In this document: positions 38,101 through 48,700 of the stretch, one piece after another
Layout: each line of letters opens with the position of its first letter
Numbering within the stretch: position 1 is the stretch's first letter
NCBI GenBank assembly: GCA_007922225.1
Contig: ML679954.1
Location: 21,641,743-21,705,742, forward strand
Source: Emydura subglobosa
Lineage: Eukaryota; Chordata; Testudines; Chelidae
Reading direction: 5' to 3'
Length of the DNA stretch: 64,000 nt
Made by a program: the position numbers and the translations under genes
The notes under the pieces: model-generated
What the model was told of the DNA's origin: nothing
Databases searched by the model: none
What the model saw: only the letters and a program-made list of their open reading frames with translations

Positions 38101-39954
38101 TTCCTGTAGGGTTGGGAATGCAACTGCTCCCCAACTCCTACTGTGTGTATATGGATCTGGGGGAGGGGAGGGGGGAACTAGTTAAGAAAATGGTGTGTGC
38201 TGTCTTGGATCAACAGGAAATAATAAGCAGGTTCAGGATTGACACCAGAGATCATTCTTGTCACAGCAGCAAGAAGCTGTCACTCTGACTGGAGCAAGGA
38301 GGGGTGCATGAGATGAGACTTGCTTTTGAGCCATGTAAGATTCTTTTCTTCTCTATAACTAAACTAAAAGAAGCCTGTCTGGGCATTTGCAAAGTTTTTA
38401 CCTAACATATTTCATATGAACTGTTTATGTTGATCTGATTCTCTATATTTAATAGATCTTGTTTTTAAGAATATGGTTGTGTGGATGTATCTTGAAGCAC
38501 TTCTGGAGAGAATGAAGTCCTTCTCACTAAGGAGAAATACAAAAAGGTGTTTCTTGAGCCTACAGGTAGTGGAGTCTTTTCCCAGTGAGGTGTTCTCCAA
38601 AGGACTATCATGGACACACATAAGGGGAGAAGCCTAAGGATGCAAGGAGACATGAGTAGGCCAGAGTGTGTGCTATGTTTCCTTACTAACTTGTTTAGTT
38701 AGGATAATCTTATAGTGTGTCCCTTTAAAAGTCTTTTTATGATGTAAGAGCTGGCAGGTCCATCAGAATTCTGAAATGATTGCACAGCTCTCCAGGCAAC
38801 CCTGGATGCATCTTTGGGGGCTAGAATCTAAAGTCAGGAGCTGGAAACCTTTAAGAGTAGGAAGGCTGCAACCCAAAAGTGGGAGTCTAAGTCTGGATCT
38901 ACATTGCCAAAATGGTAAGGAAGAGTAAAGAAAAAGCAAGAATTTGCAAGTAACTGTACCTCCTTTTAAAGAGGCTAAGGACTAAGTGAGAAATGTCTGC
39001 TACAATCTGAATTAGTATAAGTTTCCATTTCTATTTATTAAAAAATGTGTTTATGGACTTTGCTCCTTATGTAGTTTTTAAGTTTGTTTCAGATAGTTCA
39101 CTTCTCTTTAGTTTTATGGTATATTTAAAAACATTCATTTCTCCCTGGATCTAATGTCTATTTCTCATTCGAGCAAGCAAGAGTAAGGACAGAAGATAGC
39201 TAATCTGATGTCATCACATTACTGTCTCACAGTGGAGAAATCAAGAAGTTAATCTTTCAAAGATGATTTTAAAAAAAGGGGGGGGGAGTTGGTTTGGTGA
39301 GAGCAAAATGACTTTAATTTTCCCTCTAAAGCAATGAAACCACCATAATCCCTTGTTGTGTTTGTTTCGGGTCTATAAGAGATTGATTGCCGCTATAGTT
39401 CTTTAAGGCAGAATATAATATTAAACACATTGCACAACTGAACTGCACAAAACACAAAGCACTTAAGAACAACTGCACTATCCTTTCGATTTGGGAGTTA
39501 AACACTACCATAATTTCATGTTTACTGTAAATCAGACACAGCCAACAAACAAGACATTTCAGGGGTTAAATTATTCAAACAAGTTACACTGCAGTGGTAG
39601 TATGCACAATCATCATTTTAAAGCCCCAAACAAACTGCTTTGCCTTGATACTGTTTCTCTTTGCACTACAAAGAGGACTCTTCATCAGCTACTATTGATT
39701 TCGTGTTGCGATTAGGAAAGGATTCATGCAAAACAGCAAGGGAGTGAAGTTGTCTGCAGTTATTTCTTTGGGATGGAGCAACAGCCCAGCACGCTCCTCT
39801 CAGCGAAGAACATCAGCTCACAGAGCTTGGAGAAAACCCCCTAGGGAATGGGTAGCCCCCAGCCCCACAACCTCCCTCCTGCCCCAAGAGCATCATGTGC
39901 ATATCTTTGCACACATCACCCCCAAGAAACAACTCATCACCTTTCCCTGATAGA
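35174..39954 (-). other. GPSM2 intron 1 or promoter-proximal region
   Basis: AT-rich, unrecognised open frames only (longest 132 codons at 37,421-37,819). A (G)-rich run at 39,279-39,288 and no clear mobile element. Confidence 0.6.
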
Positions 39955-40175
39955 TCCCCTCCACCCCGTTAGCGCCCCCCCCTCAGCCAACCCCCCACCC
40001 AAATAATCGATTCCCTCACGGGTCAACGCTCCCCTCGAGCCACCCCCCTGCCAGCGCCCTCCTCCAACCAGCCCCCGCACCCAATAATCAATCCCCTCCC
40101 CGGCTCAGCCCCCTCCTCCAATAATGTATCCCTCCCCCCCGCTCAGCTCAACACCCCACAGCTGCCCTCGCTCTC
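39955..40175. repeat. C-rich degenerate tandem repeat beside the CpG island
   Basis: C-rich, G-poor DNA with a recurring AATAAT-(C/T)-rich module at about 40,001, 40,083 and 40,120, each followed by a CCCTC...TCA-C(C/G)C block. It forms the left shoulder of the island and has strong strand asymmetry. Confidence 0.55.
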
Positions 40176-40652
40176 AGCGATACCCTCAGTCAGTCACACA
40201 CCGCGCCTTTGGGGCCCCCAATATTGCTGCCTCCTCAGTCGATACCCCCCAACCTCTACGTGACACCCCCACACTGCCCCAGCAGTAAGCAACGCCCCCG
40301 GCCTGCCCCATCCCTCCGCGCTCCTCCAGAAGCTGCTGGGCTCGGAGCGCGGCCCCACTCTTTCTCCCTCCCGCCTCCAGCCGGACCTCACCTCAGCGCC
40401 GGGCCTCCAGCCGCCAGCCAGCCCCCAGCCTCCCTCTGGTCTCGAGCCTGCTGTCGCTCGCCGAATCGCCTCGCAGCACCGCCCACCGCGGACCCCTCAC
40501 CCCCCGCCCACCTCGCTGATGGGCCAGCCCTAGCGCGAGAGCGACCGCCGCAGCGCGAGAAGGGAGTGGGACAGCAGAGCTCGCTCGCTCGACTCACGCT
40601 GCCTGCAAACAGACGCTACCCCGCCCCCCGCGCACCCCACACTTCGAACTCG

Positions 40653-40657
40653 CCAAT
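40653..40657 (+). promoter_or_regulatory. CCAAT box
   Basis: CCAAT in the context CGCCAATAGC within the CpG island, a candidate NF-Y site. It lies about 100 bp left of the NRF1-like palindrome. Confidence 0.45.
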
Positions 40658-40759
40658 AGCCGGCGGCTTGCTCGCCGCGGCTCTTACACCAGTCTTGTCC
40701 TCCTCCCCCTGTGGCAGGGAAACCCAACGGCTCTCCCCGCCTCCGCCACTGTCGCTTTC

Positions 40760-40769
40760 TGCGCATGCG
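40760..40769. promoter_or_regulatory. NRF1-like palindrome
   Basis: TGCGCATGCG matches the NRF1 core in the middle of the CpG island. NRF1 sites are common in CpG-island bidirectional promoters. Binding is inferred. Confidence 0.6.
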
Positions 40770-40834
40770 GTCGAGGCTTCCTCATCACAGTTGTCATTCT
40801 CACGCCCGGCGGAGCCCTGCATCATTCACGCTGG

Positions 40835-40839
40835 CCAAT
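40835..40839 (+). promoter_or_regulatory. CCAAT box
   Basis: CCAAT in the context TGGCCAATGGGA, close to the NF-Y consensus and about 65 bp right of the NRF1-like palindrome. Confidence 0.5.
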
Positions 40840-40898
40840 GGGAGGCCGGAGTTTGAGTGGGGGCTGTGTTGTATGGTCCTGCTCTAGGGCGGGGAGGT

Positions 40899-40904
40899 CA
40901 CGTG
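40899..40904. promoter_or_regulatory. E-box CACGTG
   Basis: GGTCACGTGG near the AKNAD1-facing side of the island resembles USF/MiT-family E-boxes. It is a single short motif, so the support is limited. Confidence 0.35.
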
Positions 40905-41349
40905 GGGATTAGGGTCAGTGCGGTGGGGAAGGGAAGACGCCTCGTGTGGGGCAGGGGTTGGAGTGGGGCGCCTCCCTCCCTCAGCGGGGGAGGAAGGGCC
41001 GAGTGGGAGACCCATTCCTGGTGGATTTGGGAGGAGTGGCCCCGCTACGCTTTAGACACGGGCGGGGAGAGGAGCTGGCCGGGGGACTTGGAGGGTCATT
41101 TAAAGGTCCCATGTCTCTCTTCCCTGGGGTGGGGGATTTGCTGCACTGCTGAAGCCTTCAGAGCAGCTGCTACTTATGTCAATAGGAGGGGTCCTCTAGT
41201 TGCTGCAGTTAATCCACTTCTCTGAGAACTTGTCTACACTTACTGCGCAGTGGCACAGCTGCATTGGTGAAGATGCTACCTATGGGGACTAGGAGAGCTT
41301 CCCCTGTTGGCGTAGGTACTCCACTACGCGGAGACACCATAGCTATAGG

Positions 41350-41624
41350 CTTGTCTACACTCGCACTTATGCCGGCAAAACTTTTGGGTTTTTTTGTGGA
41401 AAAACTCTGCTCAATGATGTAAGTTTTGCCAGCATAAGCGTGAGTGTAGCTCTCTCCCGCTGACATAATAAAACCACCTAAATGAGCAGTGGTTGCTATG
41501 TTGGCAGGGGAGCTCTTCCACCAACATAGCACTATCTACACTGCACTTATCCTGGCAACACTTATGTTTTTTCATACACCTGAGTGACAAAAGTTTTGCT
41601 GGCTTATGTGCAAGTGCAGACAAG
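41350..41624. mobile_element. Foldback MITE with long terminal inverted repeats
   Basis: The left arm (41,350-41,386, CTTGTCTACACTCGCACTTA and on) and right arm (41,588-41,624) are inverted repeats matching at about 32 of 37 positions. Two further inner copies of the arm lie near 41,419-41,449 and 41,536-41,566, so the element is two small hairpins within a larger one. It lies just downstream of the CpG island. Confidence 0.75.
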
Positions 41625-41660
41625 CTGTATGTCAATGAGAGAAGCCCTCCTGTTGAAATA

Positions 41661-41767
41661 GCTCTGTCTACACCAGAAGTTAGGTCAGTATAATTGTGTC
41701 ACTCAAGAGTGTGGGTTTTTCACACCCCTGAGCAACAGTTACAGCAACATAAGTTTGTAGTGTAGGC
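41661..41767. mobile_element. 'TCTACAC' MITE copy
   Basis: It begins CTGTCTACACCAGAAGTTAG and ends TTTGTAGTGTAGGCC. The centre GTGTGGGTTTTTCACACCC is a short hairpin. The sequence is the inverse relative of 34,917-35,173. Confidence 0.7.
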
Positions 41768-41819
41768 CAAAGCTGAGAGATGGTAGCTAGGTTGAAGGAA
41801 GAATTCATGTATCAGCTTA

Positions 41820-41936
41820 AGGCTGTCTACACTAGGGGATAGGTTGGCATAGCTACATCTCTCAGAGATGTGGTTTTTTCATACCTCTGAGCAACTAGCT
41901 ATGTGGATGTAAATTCCCAGTGTAAACTAGCCCTAT
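41820..41936. mobile_element. 'TCTACAC' MITE copy
   Basis: CTGTCTACACTAGGGGATAG at the left, CCCAGTGTAAACTAGCCCTA at the right, inverted ends, with a central ATGTGGTTTTTTCATACCTC hairpin as in the neighbouring copy. Confidence 0.7.
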
Positions 41937-43174
41937 GACATTTATAATCTTCCCTCCTTCTGCTGACTCCACAGGCTCAGAACAGAACCTCCATAGCTTT
42001 GCCTGGGCTAGAGTGTATGGTCCTGCTATAACCCAAGTTAGTTTTTTGCCTCTTAACTAAAATTATTATAAATGTTAATCTAGGCATGCTGCAAATATTT
42101 GTTCTTGGTCTTGGGTGACTGTAAGTTGAGGCCTAAGAATGAGATGATAATATACATTTAACACACTTTTATATATTTTAATATATAAATCAAAGTAAAT
42201 GAAATCTACAAAACAGAAATAATGTATGTATGGCATTGAACCACAATATATCTAATTTGCTGTCCCCACCAAAAACTGGAAAAGGTTTGTTTGCTGTGTT
42301 GCAGACCCTTTTTGAAACCATTAAACCATAACTGAATGGAACAGTAATGCTAAAAAGCAAGGTGTATGGTTACAGTTATTGAGAAACTGCACTGGTACCC
42401 ACCTGGCTGTGTTAGAGATAGGGTTACAACCAATGTAACCAAATGCACTCGTGAAACAGAGCACCTGTATCACATAAGTAGACTAAAGTATTTAGAACTG
42501 GAAAATTTAATACTTACCTTCGGTACAAATTTAAAGAGCATCTACTATAACTCTAGCAGTGGGTCTAGCAAATGTTACCATTCACCTGCAATTGGTATTA
42601 GGGAGTATTGACATTGTAGCCATTTTCAGATTTTGTCCATTTATTGCAGCACTTCAGTTCATTTTTAATGACTGAAGTAAGTTTGCTTCTATTTCTGCTG
42701 AAGTTTATGTTGCTTTCAAATATGCTGTGAGAATTAGCTATACAATATTTTCATCACTTTGTGAGGCTAAGAAGATTTCTGGGTAGTGTACTGAAAGAAT
42801 CTACAGTACTTTATATGACAAAATACAAGAGAACAGGAATGAATTCAAAGAAAGAGACTTTGGATCATCCGTGAGTACAGATGTGTGAGAAATGAATTAT
42901 GCTCTGTGAGGTGAAGGATGAGAAATGAAATTGTATAGAACTTTTCTTAATTCAAAATGAAATGTAATCTGTTGAAATCCCCATGTTTGTATTGTGTTTC
43001 TAGCAGAAAGATGATATATGTGTTCACAAAGATTCAAAATATCTCTAGAAATCCTCCTTAAAGCAGCAGTAACAGTCCCTGGTGTGAGGGGAGCAGAAGA
43101 CACATATGTTTTGGGTCCTATTATTCTGGTATATAACAAAATTCTGCTATCTGTAGAGGAATGTGGAAGAGTGC

Positions 43175-43335
43175 TTTTCATGTAAAAGGAATCACTAGTA
43201 TCACTATTGTAGTAATGGGTAGGGGCCCTAATAGAGATTAGGTCCCCATTGTGCTGGGCTCTGTACGCACATATAATGAAAATATGTCCTTGACCCAAAG
43301 AGATTACAGTCAAAGGTCCTGGGAATTTTACCATT
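43175..43335 (+). repeat. Amniote interspersed repeat fragment
   Basis: GGGGCCCTAATAGAGATTAG, TCCCCATTGTGCTGGGCTCT and CCCAAAGAGATTACAGTC form a widespread amniote repeat whose class I cannot assign with certainty. It explains part of a minus-strand open frame here. Confidence 0.55.
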
Positions 43336-44239
43336 GACTTAAATAGAAGTAGAGTTAGGCCAACACTGAGTACCTTTAAAAGTCCCACCCATGTTCAGGA
43401 TTGGCCTTAGAATTTCAGGGGCAAGCTGCTAGAGGAAGAGGTGAGGATCACTTTATGGATTTCTTTCTCCTTTGCCAGTCCCACTGAGAGAGGGAAGAGA
43501 AAGGAGATTTGAGAAGTCAATATAGGAGTTGGCATGTGCCCAGAACACTTTTAAAATAAGTGATTAACAATTATGAGCCTCGCACATTTAGAACACAAGT
43601 GTTCTGTAAAAGTAGGGGATGGCTCCTAACTTCCTCTCTTCCTTTCCAGCACCTGAGCTCTGTGTTATTCCATATCTCTGAACCTGTTTGTACAACACAT
43701 TGTCAGCATTCAAGTAATAGCTATAAATAGCACCTATAAAGGTGAAAGCAGCAGCATACACTCTCATATGAAATATTGAGTATGCAATTAAAGGAATTTT
43801 TGAATTCCAGCTAATTAGAAAAGCTATTGTTCTTAGGTGACCAATAACAAACCAGTCAGCACTTAGACTGCTCTGAGTTGTGCTGGCTGCAATGGTCAGC
43901 AAGCGGCAATTCCAGCATCTGAAGATTGCTTGTTTCTTCTCCCAATGCTGCGATATGGGTAACATAAGGCTGGCTACACCAGCTCTGTGCCACCAGTTGA
44001 TGCCTGTATACCTGGGAATCTTCAGATGGCTGGGTAAGCTGCTTTTACTGCTGTATTGGGGACAGAATCTATCCCTATTTGTAGAAAAATCCAGCTTCAT
44101 GTTATGCTGATCTTGGCCCTTGTAATGCATAAAATATGGTCTTGTATTGTTATTGGCTCCATTACCGATTTCATCAATTTGATTTAGTTTGTAAACACTG
44201 CAGTTTACAAATTAGTTAAGACAAATAACCTGGTACTGT

Positions 44240-44355
44240 AGACTGTGGGCCACATCCTTTCCTCAGTAATTTTATATTTGTGTAACTCTATTGACTTCAA
44301 TAGAGTTGATCCTGATTTATTCCACTGTAGCCAAGAGGAGAATCAGGCCCTTTCT
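44240..44355. repeat. Palindromic repeat fragment
   Basis: TAACTCTATTGACTTCAATA and GAGTTGATCCTGATTTATTC, with AGAATCAGGCCC at the end: the self-complementary 'attgacttcaat' repeat frequent in reptile genomes. Confidence 0.5.
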
Positions 44356-44494
44356 GTACATGTCTTCCACTGAAGACTATGGAAGTTTGTGTGGAGAAGG
44401 ACTGAAGAATCAGATCTAAGATATATGCTTATGCTTTCACTTCTGTATTATTCAGATATATTTAAATGTGAGCTAATTTTCTCATATATTACAG

Positions 44495-44547
44495 AATTTG
44501 ATACCTACAATAATAAAAGCTCTACATGAAAAGTGAGGACCAATTAA
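44495..44547 (+). promoter_or_regulatory. AKNAD1: AKNAD1 5' untranslated end of exon 2 with a short uORF
   Basis: The acceptor CATATATTACAG at 44,483-44,494 precedes the large coding exon. In the leader an ATG at 44,526 opens a 12-codon frame (stop at 44,562-44,564) that overlaps the main ATG in another frame. The base three before the main ATG is T, a weak context, so leaky scanning or reinitiation could matter. Confidence 0.6.
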
Positions 44548-45708
44548 ATGTACATGGAGTATAATCAAGAAGACATACAGATTAGGACAAGTAAGAGCAG
44601 ACAACTTGACTGGCTGAAAAAACAAGTGAATAACATATACTTAGATAACCTTGACTCTCCTGAGAATGCAACTGATGGGGAGCAAGAAGACTTACCTTAT
44701 GATGGAGACCTAGAAGGAACTTATCAACACAATAATGAATCAGATAACGTAAAGGCCTCTATTTCTATAGAAAACATTTCTGCTAATTTTTTTAATTTGA
44801 CCTGTTCTGAAATTAACAGAAGTTTAAAAGAAAAAGAAAAGTATAAAACACAACAGCTACCTCAAGAAAAAGTCTTCCACCACCATATACCTGCCACAAG
44901 AACAAATGGAATAACAATTGAAATGGCAACAGAGACTCCTGTGAGTGGAATGTCTTTGGAGACGGAATTATCAGTTGGAGCTTGTAGCAGCCCGGGTAGG
45001 AAGGAACATTTCACCAACTCAAAAATTTCTGATGTTCTGTTGCGTCATTTTTCCAAAGAAGAGTTATTAAACACAAACCAATTAATTGATTGTGAGACTA
45101 TCCCAGACACATCCTTTACTGAAAGTGTTGATGAAACTGTCCTCACTAAAACTAGGATTTCAGAATGCACCAAGACCACTTTACTAACAGAACAATGGGC
45201 AAAGCGTTTTGAAGACTATAATTTAAACAGACAAGAAGAAACATATGAACATGATTACAAAGATAAACATTTGCTAGATGAAAATAAATTTGTTATAAAT
45301 GACAGAGCTACTTCTTATGATGATGAGGAAGACCACATACAAGAAAATTCACAGTTGATAGATGAAAATGAAGATACAAATAATTTCCAAAACATAACAA
45401 AAAAGCACCCTCACCAGAAATGTTTGTTTGAAAGAACAGGTTCATCTCATGAACTCAAATATGGCCAAGGCCAAGTTAATTATTGTCTTCCTGACTTCTC
45501 TAAAGTTGCTCCAAAAGTCAAAATACCGAAAAGAAATAACAATGATAAATCAGGTCCTATAATGAAAAGAACCAAATTCTTACCTAATTTGGTTGGTAAA
45601 TCAGCAATTGTGAAAGATGTTTTAGAAACTATGAATTATTTTGATTCTGTTGAAGTAAAGAATCAAGAAGAAGAAATAAGAATTCCTGAACTTGTACAAC
45701 AGCTTGAG
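44548..45708 (+). CDS. AKNAD1: AKNAD1 large first coding exon
   Basis: This exon gives 387 residues of low-complexity, acidic and polar sequence, beginning MYMEYNQEDIQIRTSKSRQ. It includes EDLPYDGDLEGTY near residue 48, ENISANFFNLTCSEIN near residue 76 and an Asp/Glu-rich run near residues 250-280. It ends at QQLE with donor GTAAATGAG. The open frame runs on to a TGA at 45,799-45,801, which a retained intron would use. No enzyme motif, signal peptide or membrane segment is visible. Confidence 0.88.
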
Positions 45709-48700
45709 GTAAATGAGATCTTTTCAGATATCAGTCCAGGATTTCATAAAAACTGTATGCCAATGGAAGTTAAAGACACAATCCAGCAAAGCCTAATATG
45801 AGTAGTTTCTTATGCAAGTGGTCCCACTGAAGTCAGCGGTTCTACTAATTTAATTAAGAATTACTTACATGAGTAAAGGTTTGTAGGATTGGAATTTCAG
45901 TCCATAACTTCCATAAACAAATATTTTAAGATGTTATTTAGTGATATCTTCATGATTAATAATTTAAAAGTTTCCCTTCAAACTATTCTCACATAATTGG
46001 AAAATGTTGTTTCTAATACTGTAGGAAAATGTTTAAATCCCCCCCCAAAATTTAAATGTTTAAGATATTAAAAAAAAAAATTAAAAGATTGTTTTAATAT
46101 TATGTTTGACCCTGATCCCATTTAAGTCAATGGTGACTTTGCCAATGGATCTTTAAACTTTATAAACATCTTTGGGGGTCACCTGTGCTGCATGATTGAT
46201 TCCCTTTAAATCATTTGTTCCAATATTTTAGGATTTTCCTTTATTCTGGTTGTAAATAGATAATTTAATGGTTACTTTTCATATTTAGACCCAGTCATTG
46301 GGACTCCTCACATCTGTAAAGCTAAGCACATGCTTAAGTCTTTGTAGGATCAGGACCTTAGTATATAATTCTAAGGAAGACTTATTACAACATACTAATA
46401 CTTTTTTCTTTATTATTTCTGGATTAATACAAGTTGCTGACAAAACATGCTGAGGCTCAGAATCGTATTGATCACTTGAGGTTTGATCCTAAGGTAAATC
46501 TACCAGAATATTATAAAATCAGATAAATTATTTAGGAGAGCTTTTTCTTAGTACAGTATATTTTCTCTCTAAGGGTCTGATATGAAGCATATGTTCTACT
46601 AAAGTACCTTTTATATTGCTGTTCCTATTTATAGAACTTCTCTAAAGATAGATTTGGCTAAGTAACTTGAGATCTTTAGATGTCTAAATCACATACAGTG
46701 AGAATAGGCAAACTAGAAACATACATGTTCATAACTTGATGAATTTATGGGAAATAAACACAGATACTCTGACACTTTTCAATATGTTAATAAATAGAGA
46801 AAAAGAACATGGAATAAATTATCTGTGTAATTTAAATAACTCTTTCTAACCACTTCTGCAAGGATTATACAGTATTCAAAATAGTTTCCTTTTAGCATTC
46901 CAAATGAATATTTTTATATATAAAGCTGTTCTTATATTTTAAAATGCAGTTTTGTATATTTTTAACAGATAGATCCTCATTCAGATTCTTCTAATTCAAA
47001 CCTTCCCATTCACTCAAGATGTATGGGTGCAGCTTCTGAAGAGTCTACATTTCATCCCCTTAATGTTCCTGTAGAGCCTATGTTTGGTTTGTCTAAAACA
47101 TCTTACTCAGGTCGTTGAAATTACAGTGGTTAAAAATTCCTTATTTTACATTGTGCTCTTTGTTATTCTATCCCATAATTTGGGAAGCTGTATACAGAAA
47201 TTTCAGTTGGTACTTTATTTTTTATTTTTATTATGTAATATAGGATTACAATCTGAGAGAATGATTTCATCATTACCATCAGCCAATGCTGCAGCAGAAA
47301 TATACTGTTTAAATCCTTCTAACCTGTTGCAAAATACAACAAAAGGAGAAAAGATGTCTCAAATGCTAAAGGATCAAGCAGAGCAACTGAAAACTAAAGT
47401 AATATGAAAGAGATTTGGTTTTGTTTCAACACCTATATAATATTTATGCTCTTTTTTTAAATGAAGTCTAAAATCCCAATAAAATCTACCAATTTTCTAT
47501 TGAAGGTGGAAGAATTTTCTAAATGTGTAACACAGGAGACCTTCCCTTTACAAGATCGCTATCTGGTAAATTATTTTTTTTACATGTATTGCAGTGATTT
47601 GAAACATTTTAAATGGCATTGGACCTGTGTTTTTTATGGTGAAATTTTCAGTGTTGTTCAGAAAGATATATTTAGTAACAAATTAAACCTTTTCCTCCAT
47701 TCCAGAATTAAGTTATAAGCATGTAAAAGGCTAAAGCCAAGTTTGAGATTGACAATATGTGTCTTACTCCCCTAGACTCCTTTGAAAATCTCAACCCAAA
47801 CTATTTATGAAGGCAGCCCTTACTCAGGGAAATTGCCATTGAAGTTATAGTTTTGTATGAGCAAGACCTGAGTCAAGACCCCACAATTTAACACTCTATT
47901 TGTACATACGTTGTGGACCACAGAGTGTTAATTGGACAGAAAAATTATTAAGTAGTTTATTTATTAAGTAGTAAAATCATTCACTATTTAAATTTCTTTT
48001 ATTGGTGAAGGTGTTAAAGGAGTTAAAAGGACACCTTGACACATTGGAACGGAATTATTTAGCCACTAAGGAGGAACATCGTGGTTTACAGCTACAGAAC
48101 TACAATCACAAATCCATAAGCATTGGCGAGTTTGATCCTGACAGGTCAGAGATGTCTGCTAAATACTGTTTCAGTCTGTCTATGCTCCCATAATATATGA
48201 GCACCTGGGGGGGTGAAGGGGAGGGGGTCTTTGCCTCTCTGTCTCTTACCTGTTCTCAGTTTCTGTGTGTTTGCTCACACGTGGTGCTAGTTTCTCAGAA
48301 GAATCTCTATTAGGCCTTGTTTTAGGTATATCCCCTTAATAGTTTCTTATAACTATCTTAAATGAAGGGCATGTTCACACATCAGTTTGAGTGAGGTTTT
48401 AACTCATCGCATAACGAGGTTTCAGCCAGCTCATAACAATATCTTAATTTTATACATTGGGAACTGAGGCACAGAAAGGTTAAGTGGCATGGCCAAAGTT
48501 ATACATGGGGTCTGTGTCAGAATCAGGAATTGAATCACAATGTCCTGAGCCAAGGCCTTTATCACAAGACCATCCTTTCACTTATAATATGAATGTTCTC
48601 TGAGAGAGAGAGAGATGTCCTGATATATGAAATTTGGATGATACCTACCACCCATTGTTGTAAAGTGCTTTGAGACCTATAGATGAAAATTGTTTATAAA

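Larger units (their letters stand above)
40200..41110. promoter_or_regulatory. CpG island, probable bidirectional GPSM2/AKNAD1 promoter
   Basis: The sequence changes abruptly from AT-rich to GC- and CpG-rich between GPSM2 (leftward) and AKNAD1 (rightward). It holds an NRF1-like palindrome, CCAAT boxes in cell-cycle style spacing, GC boxes and an E-box, and I saw no TATA box near a candidate start. On the minus strand, strong donor-like sites at 40,597-40,592 (GTGAGT) and 40,391-40,386 (GTGAGG) could end GPSM2 5' untranslated exons. The AKNAD1 untranslated first exon would lie to the right. Long open frames across the island reflect base composition. Confidence 0.82.
41937..44494 (+). other. 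AKNAD1 presumed intron 1
   Basis: Lies between the CpG island and the first coding exon. It contains the repeat fragments at 43,175 and 44,240 and an unrecognised 180-codon minus-strand frame (44,130-43,588). Confidence 0.6.

Noticed and set aside
40209..40856. 215-codon plus-strand open frame in the CpG island
   Set aside because: Pro/Ser/Ala-rich translation of C-rich DNA; overlaps open frames on the other strand and has no domain. Composition explains it.
42897..43388. 163-codon minus frame as a gene
   Set aside because: Overlaps an interspersed repeat at 43,175-43,335 and has no recognisable domain.
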